Source of the DNA: Platycnemis pennipes
Taxonomy: Eukaryota; Arthropoda; Insecta; Odonata; Platycnemididae
Assembly: GCA_933228895.1 (NCBI GenBank)
Contig: OW121858.1
Span: 32,015,859-32,079,858, forward strand
Direction: 5' to 3'
Length of the DNA stretch: 64,000 nt
Of this stretch, positions 57,894 through 64,000 are shown one piece after another. The notes beneath the pieces are model-generated. The model did not search any database. It was not told the DNA's origin and was given only the letters and a program-made list of their open reading frames with translations. Each line of letters opens with the position of its first letter. The stretch's first letter is position 1. The position numbers and the translations under genes are program-made.

Positions 57894-58689
57894 GACATTT
57901 CTTTCACTACTAAGGCAAACATATCTTGTCACAGGAGGGATTCCTTACTGTTTCATTAAAAACATAAAATCCACCGCTGCAAGGAACAGACTACAAGGCA
58001 CTAATCGATTAAGTTGATTAGAAAAACGAAAGCGATGGAAGCTTTTTTAATCTTTTTCGACGTAACGGAAAAAATTCTAAACACGCCATCTATGGAAAGC
58101 TTCCAGTACTACGTCCAAAGCGCATAAACAGTTTTTCCCTATGCGGTGAGTCCTCCTCTATATTATACTCCCTCCATGTATGTACCTGAATATTTTCTTC
58201 TCAAATCAGGCAGATTCTGCAACATCACGTCAGGTGACCATTTTCCAATAAATTAACATGCGAAAGCAGCATTCCAATGATTCATTTTGACGGCTTAGTC
58301 TGAGCACAGGACCTGACTAAAATATAGTTATGAACACCCGAATTCTAATGTGTCAAAGCTCTGCACGAAAAATAACTGTTAATTCTCTGTTGCACTTTGG
58401 CGAATAATTAATTATTGTTATCGGCGATTATTTACTGAGTTATTGTGATTTATTATTGTATAGCCCTTGTAATTTATTAAACTCCAGTCATGATTCACTC
58501 GGATGTAATAATGAAATTAAACTACAGATGCCTCAGTAATTGATAACTGATAGTAATAAATTAGTAATCAGTAATTGATAACTGTAGGTAATACATTATA
58601 TGTCAGGAGATGTAATTAATAAACACAGTAATATCATTCCTATTAGGGTTATTTCCCTTTGAGAAGAAACAGTTGGCTTTCAACATTCG
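57894..58689. other. Flank right of the segmental duplication, nothing recognised
   Basis: AT-rich. A short self-similar run (TAATTGATAACTGxxxGTAATA) repeats near 58535-58590. No frame of note. Confidence 0.4.
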
Positions 58690-59078
58690 GAATACTGGGG
58701 GCGTTCACTCGGAATCGAAATCGCTATTTTGTACACGAAATCTTTTAGATGGAAACGAAAAATGAGTTTTAGTGAAAAAATGAATGTTCTAAGAGGGAGG
58801 GGAGGCCTGCCTTAAAAGATCCTGTGGCATCCCGTAAATAACCCAAAACAAATGAACAACAAAATATTTTTGTATATATTTTGGTGTGACTAAACTTGCG
58901 ATGAAGTTTATTCACTTTTTCACAAATTACGACGTAGTCGATGTTTTTAACCCCTTTCGAAAGAATCCGAATGGAGTCTAACAATCATTTCCAATGGCAG
59001 AGTCAACTGTGTGTCCCCCATGGCGATAAGGCGAAGTAGCTTCGCGGACTCTGTTGTGATTGGACGAAGTGGATGACG
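58690..59078. repeat. Dispersed repeat R2, left part of a split copy
   Basis: Matches 5307-5680 (GGGGGCGTTCACTCGG, AAGGCGAAGTAGCTTCGCGG, TTGTGATTGGACGAAG). The rest of the repeat continues after the foldback element, at 59990. Confidence 0.82.
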
Positions 59079-59079
59079 T

Positions 59080-60000
59080 ACTACTGTCCATGCAAAAAGT
59101 GGAGATTCTCGAGTTTTAAGTGTTCTATCTCAATAACCTATTCGTATATTGCAATAAAATAAACTGAAAATGATAGAAAGGTTATTTCTACGTTTTATGA
59201 ATACCATCAGCGAATCTTCACCGTATCAACAAATTTTTTATTTGGCATTATATGAAAAAAACACGGTTTTGGGCGCTCAGAAAATGGAAGCTCCATTTTG
59301 TGTTGCGAAAATATTCTGATTTAGCGATAATAAAATTCAGTACAACTCAGTTCTTTTGATGGCTACTCTCTCAACAATCAGTAAACACTTTTTATTTATT
59401 TTACAGTATTTTTTACATTTCTATAACGAAGAGGCAACCGCGCACGCTTTTTCCTCTCCCTTCCCTCCACATCCTCGGCGGCTAAGCAGGCCTCAAAACA
59501 AGGATAAACAAAATTTCTACCTGGACAATGGTAATAATTTGTCATTATTTTAAATATAATATTCGTCAACAGTGCGTGTATGCGTTGCCTACGGTGCTTT
59601 AAAACTTCTTATAAGTCTTTAAATAACTAAAATAGTCGAGTTTTATTTATCAACAACTTTTGGCTAGTAAATAAACAGTTATAAGGTTCCGCTTCAGAAT
59701 ATGCATTTAAAAAAGATAGACCTTACACCTAATGAAGTCTCATGTTGATAACTTGAGAAGTTTATGATAAATTATCGTTCAAATTGGAGCTTCCATTTTC
59801 TGAGCGCCAAAACCGTAATTTTTTTCATACAGAGCCAAATAAAAATTTTATTGATACGGTGAAGAATCGCCGATGGTATTCACAACACGTAGAAATAAAT
59901 TTTCTTTCATTTTCAGTTTATTTCATTGCAATATACGAATAGGTTATTGAGATAGAACACTTAAAACTCGAGTAATTTGACTTTTTGTATGAGCAGTCAG
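59080..60000. mobile_element. Foldback MITE with ~210-bp inverted repeats
   Basis: The left arm (about 59080-59295) and right arm (about 59780-60000) are inverted copies sharing CTCGAGxxTTxxxACTTTTTG at the outside, CTATCTCAATAACCTATTCG in the middle and AGAAAATGGAAGCTCCATTT inside. It splits an R2 repeat whose uninterrupted copy is at 5307-5850. The small frame at 59356-59553 in the core is probably chance. Confidence 0.88.
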
Positions 60001-60155
60001 TCGCATGCACGCCCCTTTTCCGAAAGGTGTTAAAAACATCAATTTTTCGCCGCTTATATCTCGAGAACCACTTCACGGATCGAAGAACGGAAAAATATGG
60101 GTCTTTTTATTTACAAACTCTACCAGATTCGGCAATAAATAATATAGTAAACGAC
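59990..60155. repeat. Dispersed repeat R2, right part of the split copy
   Basis: CTTTTCCGAAAGG...TTAAAAACATCA...TTTTTCGCCGC and CGGCAATAAA match 5690-5845. Confidence 0.82.
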
Positions 60156-60308
60156 CTCATTAACTGCTGAAAACAACAGTTACCATTGGATTCAACTTTG
60201 TATAGCTATCTCTTCTTCTCTCCCTGATATCCAGGAATTCCACCGAGTGAGGGCCGGAAACCATTGAAAAAGTAATTTGATTTGTCTTTATTTTGAATAA
60301 TCCGTTCA

Positions 60309-60622
60309 TGGGAGGCTGTGCTTGAAACCGTCGGGTTAATCTCTAATAGGTAACCAAGGAGTCACGTGATACAAACACGAATGGTTTCAAAATTTAATGT
60401 GACTAAATCGCTCTTTACAACATCATTAATTGTTTCACTTGATTGTTTTTCTCATCTGTTCCAACTAAAGAGCTCCCAGTTGAGATATAACACAAGTTTG
60501 AACAAAGAATGAGGTTGCAATCAGAGGTTTTAACACACCAAATTTGCGAGTCATTCGTGTTTAAACCACGTGACTCCTTGGTTACCTATTCGAGATAATT
60601 CCGAAGGTTTCAAACAGCCCCC
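60309..60622. mobile_element. MITE with ~60-bp inverted repeats just upstream of an exon
   Basis: Left GGCTGTGCTTGAAACCGTCGG and right GGTTTCAAACAGCC are inverted and continue through AGGTAACCAAGGAGTCACGTG on both sides. It ends about 34 bp before the splice acceptor at 60655. Superfamily unknown. Confidence 0.85.
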
Positions 60623-60655
60623 CCGAGATAGTGTGCTGGTGTTTCTATGTTCCAG

Positions 60656-62770
60656 GTCATGCAGGGGGAAGTGGTCAACCATCCGTCTGTGGAGGGTCAT
60701 CATCGCTCCAGTCGATGGAAAATCCCCGACGACGATTTGGTGGTGGAGCCCCTCTATCCGTCTCCCTACGCGACAAATGAGGAGATTGTCGAAAAGGCGA
60801 ACAAGTGTGTCCTGAAATCAGTCCAAGAGTCTCATTTCAACATATTCGTGTTCCTGTTCGACTGCTACGAGGCCTTGGGCGAGGAAATGGTTTTCCGAAA
60901 GACTCTAGTAAATCCCGTCGAGTTGAGTTTCGCATACCAGGGTCAACCTCACAGCAAAGAGATGAACGCCATTTCCTTCAGCGGAGAGTGCATCAAGGGC
61001 ACAATCAAGGAAATTGTACACGATGAAGACGACGAGGAGGACTTCATACAAGAGTTGGCGGGCATGGGGAGGATCGAAAAGTCTGTCCCGACAGACGAAG
61101 AGATCAAGAGTGGACACCTTCGCTTCCTTTCCCAGTTTCTGGAGTGGATCCGGAAACATGGGTTTCTTGTCCACCTGAGGGAGGAGATACGATTGAGTGG
61201 ACTGCGGTGTACTGGCGCGGAGAATTGGAATTTGTGGGAAAAGATTAACTGCAGGGAAGAGCTAAAGATCATCTTCGACTTCTTCGCCAGTGCCAAAGTT
61301 GAGCTGGGAGATGTTCTGCTGGAAATAATCGAGGGCCAAGAGGACGAGATTGTCGGTTCCATGGCTGTATTCGCATTTGACGTGCTGGAAACGTTTCTGG
61401 ACGCTCTGCTGGAGGCGAATAGATTCGAGAGGTTACTTTTCCCATCTCTCTTCCCTTCCACCGATTGGAGTAAGTTCGGGAACTTACACTATTGTTGGCA
61501 ATACGTCCTCAGATGCGGTGGGGTGTCGCAAGTACTGAGTGTTTGGCAATACCTGCAGGTCAAACTCGACACGAGTGATCGAAAGCGGGAATTCCTCAAG
61601 CAGAAAACTTGCTCAAACCAAAATTCCCTATTCGCTGCATTCTGTAATTGGAAGGATACGTTTGCGAAAGAGGAGAACATGAAGGTGCTACTATTCACGT
61701 GGGAGCTCCTGGGGGACACCTTTGACGCGTCGGAGAGGAAACAGATGCTGTTCGACAGCTTCTCCGGGGTGGAATACGTAAACTTCTTCAGCCTGAATTC
61801 CTTGCAAAACTTAATACTGCGCTTGCTTGAGATCGATGACAATAAAAATTGGGCGATGGTCCACCTGCGTAACTACATCAACCAGAATGCATTGTTCACC
61901 TTCGTACTGCGCTTGCTTGAGATCGGTTATTTGGAGGTTTGGGAGGTGGCCAGCCTGCTACTCAGTACAGACGAAACGGGCACATACTACATCCTGAATT
62001 TCTCCAACTACCTGCTCTCGCCCAGTGCAGTATATAAATTCCAGGCACTCCTGTTCAAATTCAGTTTCGGCATGGAGCGAATCCTGATCAGAGTGAAGGA
62101 TGAAAATGATTGCATCGCCAGGAGCTGCTTCCTCGCCAAGGTATGGTCAGAACCGGACACGTCGTTCTTATCCGACGTCATCCCCAACGAATTCCAGGAA
62201 ATTAAATCTTCCGGATACCAATGTCCGTGGATGGACCAGTCCCTTCTGGACGATGAGGTGTTAGGGGGCTACTTTTGCAGAAAAGGCAAGGATGAGGAGC
62301 ACATAACTGAGCTCAGATTGAAGACTTTTTACGTCTTGATGCAAAGGCGGGTGAGACTGGAGACCAAAGGTCTGTCCGAGGAGGAAGTCATCAACAGGCT
62401 GGCGAGCGAATGGGAGTTGATGATGCCACTCAACGTGTACATCACGAGATGGAGAAAGAGGAACGAAAGCACGTTCACGAGCGCACACTTCATCGCGCAC
62501 TTTTTCAATTCCATTTCACCTCTCCTCGCTCGGAAACCACTCGTGATGGTGCTTTTCTGCAAGGATGATTTGTACGAGACAGCTTTCCACTACACCCTTC
62601 GTTGGGATGACACCCGCGCCTTCCAGATGCTGTATGACATGTCCCGGAGTGTGTTTGGGGAAGACGCTCTTTGGAGAGTATTTTCCCTGCCGAGAACCAA
62701 GATAGACGGATTGACCATCCTGGGGTTAGTTCTGGAGAAACAGGAGAGGGACCTCTTCCACAATCCCAAG
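60656..62770 (+). CDS. Large coding exon of an unrecognised, mostly helical protein
   Basis: A single open frame of 705 codons, GC-richer than its surroundings with codon use unlike the repeats. TTTCTATGTTCCAG just before 60656 fits a splice acceptor and AAG|GTAATG at 62770 a donor, both in phase 0. An in-frame ATG at 60659 could instead be a start. The product has an acidic linker (HDEDDEEDFIQEL, about 61020), then leucine-rich helical segments of 30-40 residues (LLEIIEGQEDEIV, ILRLLEIDD, FVLRLLEIG) suggesting an alpha-solenoid. I see no signal peptide, membrane segment, zinc site or enzyme motif. The end (DGLTILGLVLEKQ, near 62715) weakly recalls ankyrin-type repeats. I do not recognise the family. 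It is the only convincing host gene part here. Confidence 0.85.
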
Positions 62771-62851
62771 GTAATGTGTTTATAATATTGAACGATTTTT
62801 TTTCTCTTTGGTAATTCTGTTCCATAATCCATTTTCTTGTCCCGACTACAG

Positions 62852-62869
62852 AGCACACAGATGAGGTAA
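62852..62869 (+). CDS. Possible short terminal exon of the same gene
   Basis: CTTGTCCCGACTACAG ending at 62851 is a good acceptor. Splicing 62770 to 62852 (an 81-base intron beginning GTAATG) keeps the frame and adds STQMR before a TAA. Without splicing the frame ends four codons past the donor (VMCL). Either gives a nearby C-terminus, but a longer intron leading to exons beyond the window is equally possible. Confidence 0.35.
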   Translation, partial: STQMR

Positions 62870-62879
62870 AAGACAATAG

Positions 62880-63128
62880 GTTAGTTTCCTATTATTTTTT
62901 CATTGTGTTGATCGAATGTTTATAACCTCTGTAGTACGTATTTTAAACCGTTCAATTTTTAAATAACGTTAAGTATTTTTCCTCTTTAAAAAGTGAAAAA
63001 AAGCAACAGCGCGAAAACGCGACGGCCAAACTATTGCATGCCGGTTAATCCTAAGTGTGACGTCAAACTATTTCCTCTACCTGCTACCAGGTAGCACTGC
63101 GGACGCTTCCAAGTAGACGCTGCACAGT
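62880..63128 (+). repeat. Dispersed repeat DR1, long copy
   Basis: Matches 2906-3158 over its full length, including GCGCGAAAACGCGACGG and GCGGACGCTTCCAA. Lies immediately after the putative terminal exon. Confidence 0.87.
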
Positions 63129-63750
63129 GGGGCCAAATCGCATTTTGCCGGACAAAAGTCCAAAACTGATTTTTATGAGATAACGTCTTGAAATTTGACA
63201 CATATACACACAAATAATTGCTGATTATGGAATGGTAAGTCATTTTGCATAGGTATTAACCGTTAATTAGATACAGAGGCTCAAACACGACCAAATTTCG
63301 AAAAAAGCGCCCGCTCTCATTTTTCTTCGAAAATCTTAATAGTTGAGCAGATATAGGAGTAATTAAAGGATTTTTATGAAATATAAATCATTACCAATTG
63401 TGAACAGGGTACTCTGCCTATACTATGCATACGTTTCAGACATATTTGCCTATATTTGAGTGCTATTACGACACAAAAAGTCGGACCCTTTTTTGGACAA
63501 AATTTTACATTAAGTAGACAATATAATCCTTATTCGGAAAATGGTCTCTGGGATACTTCACCACAGTATAAAATGAAGATATTTATAAGCTATTCCGTAA
63601 CAATATTTGAAAAAAGTTTGCGACGCCGAGAATAAACTCGATTTTTCGATCGCGCGTCGCGGCCCGGACCTGGAAATACCGAGACTCCGTTGGATTGTTC
63701 ATGTTGTGTGGATAATAACTCCTCGAATATAACTTTTTCAGGCTTTGCAT
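63129..63750 (+). repeat. Diverged relative of the foldback arms
   Basis: Follows the order of 10290-10860: GGACAAAAxTCxAAAA, AATGGTAAGTCATTTTGCAT, AGATACAGAGGCTCAAACACGACC, and GATTTTxCGATxGCGCGTC. Much more diverged than arms A to C are from one another. Confidence 0.65.
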
Positions 63751-64000
63751 GCTGTCACTGATCTCTAAAGAGTAGAAATGAAGATCTTTCGAGTATATTG
63801 GTTCTAGAGAATGGATTAGTGCACTCGCAACTGAGGTAATTTTTTTATTTGGATTATTTTCGGAATCATGCTGAAAATTATGAACGTCTTTCAGCTCTTG
63901 AGCAAGAATGCCGGTTCTCTTGAGCAAGAATGCCGGTTCTCCATAAAAAGTCAACATTTGGGATTCCCTTCTTTACCCTCTCCTCCTCCACCCCGAACTA
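63751..64000. other. Window end; short tandem duplication, no gene
   Basis: A 22-bp unit (TTGAGCAAGAATGCCGGTTCTC) is repeated in tandem at 63898-63941. The minus-strand open frame over it (63583-63957) lies partly in repeat sequence and shows no family likeness. Confidence 0.4.

Noticed and set aside
60949..61461. 170-codon minus-strand frame in the large exon
   Set aside because: Serine-rich shadow of the plus-strand frame; the plus strand has splice sites and a far longer frame.
63583..63957. 124-codon minus-strand frame as a gene
   Set aside because: Overlaps diverged foldback-arm repeat, contains a 22-bp tandem duplication, and has no family likeness.

Overview
This is a repeat-dominated window of a eukaryotic genome, most likely an arthropod and probably an insect. 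The evidence is AT-rich non-coding DNA, one long GC-richer protein-coding exon with plausible GT-AG boundaries, an RNase H-bearing I-like LINE, fragments of a CR1/Jockey-like LINE ending in the typical arthropod 3' tail, and a dense population of MITEs. The species cannot be named from sequence alone. There is no bacterial operon logic. Only two stretches look truly protein-coding: the LINE at 34895-40616 and the exon at 60656-62770.

Layout. 1-1841 is a 96-bp satellite array, followed by the wreck of a Tigger/pogo-type transposase (2470-4135). 4347-17219 is a pile of nested DNA transposons: hAT-like elements, a TTAA (piggyBac-like) MITE, several PIF/Harbinger-like MITEs with 3-bp TAA/TTA target duplications, a 4.5-kb foldback composite, and LINE scraps. 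17982-34582 is a ~16.6-kb block that recurs as a direct repeat at 41253-57893, with only a few differences per kb. Between the two copies sits a LINE fragment (34583-34894 plus 40629-41252) that is itself split by a full-length LINE with a perfect 12-bp target-site duplication. 57894-60622 holds more MITEs. 60656-62770 is a 705-codon exon of a protein I do not recognise. The window ends in dispersed repeats.

How it fits together. The LINE carries an ORF1 (CCHC zinc-knuckle, broken by one frameshift) and an intact ORF2 (endonuclease, reverse transcriptase, RNase H) coupled by an overlapping stop/start TGATG. The MITEs have no working transposase here. One (22441-23808) keeps remnants of a Harbinger-type transposase and is a candidate relative of the source. 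Nesting and empty paralogous sites give a relative order of insertion at several points. The large direct repeat is either a recent tandem segmental duplication with the LINE piece as spacer, or two haplotypes falsely joined by the assembler; read depth would decide.
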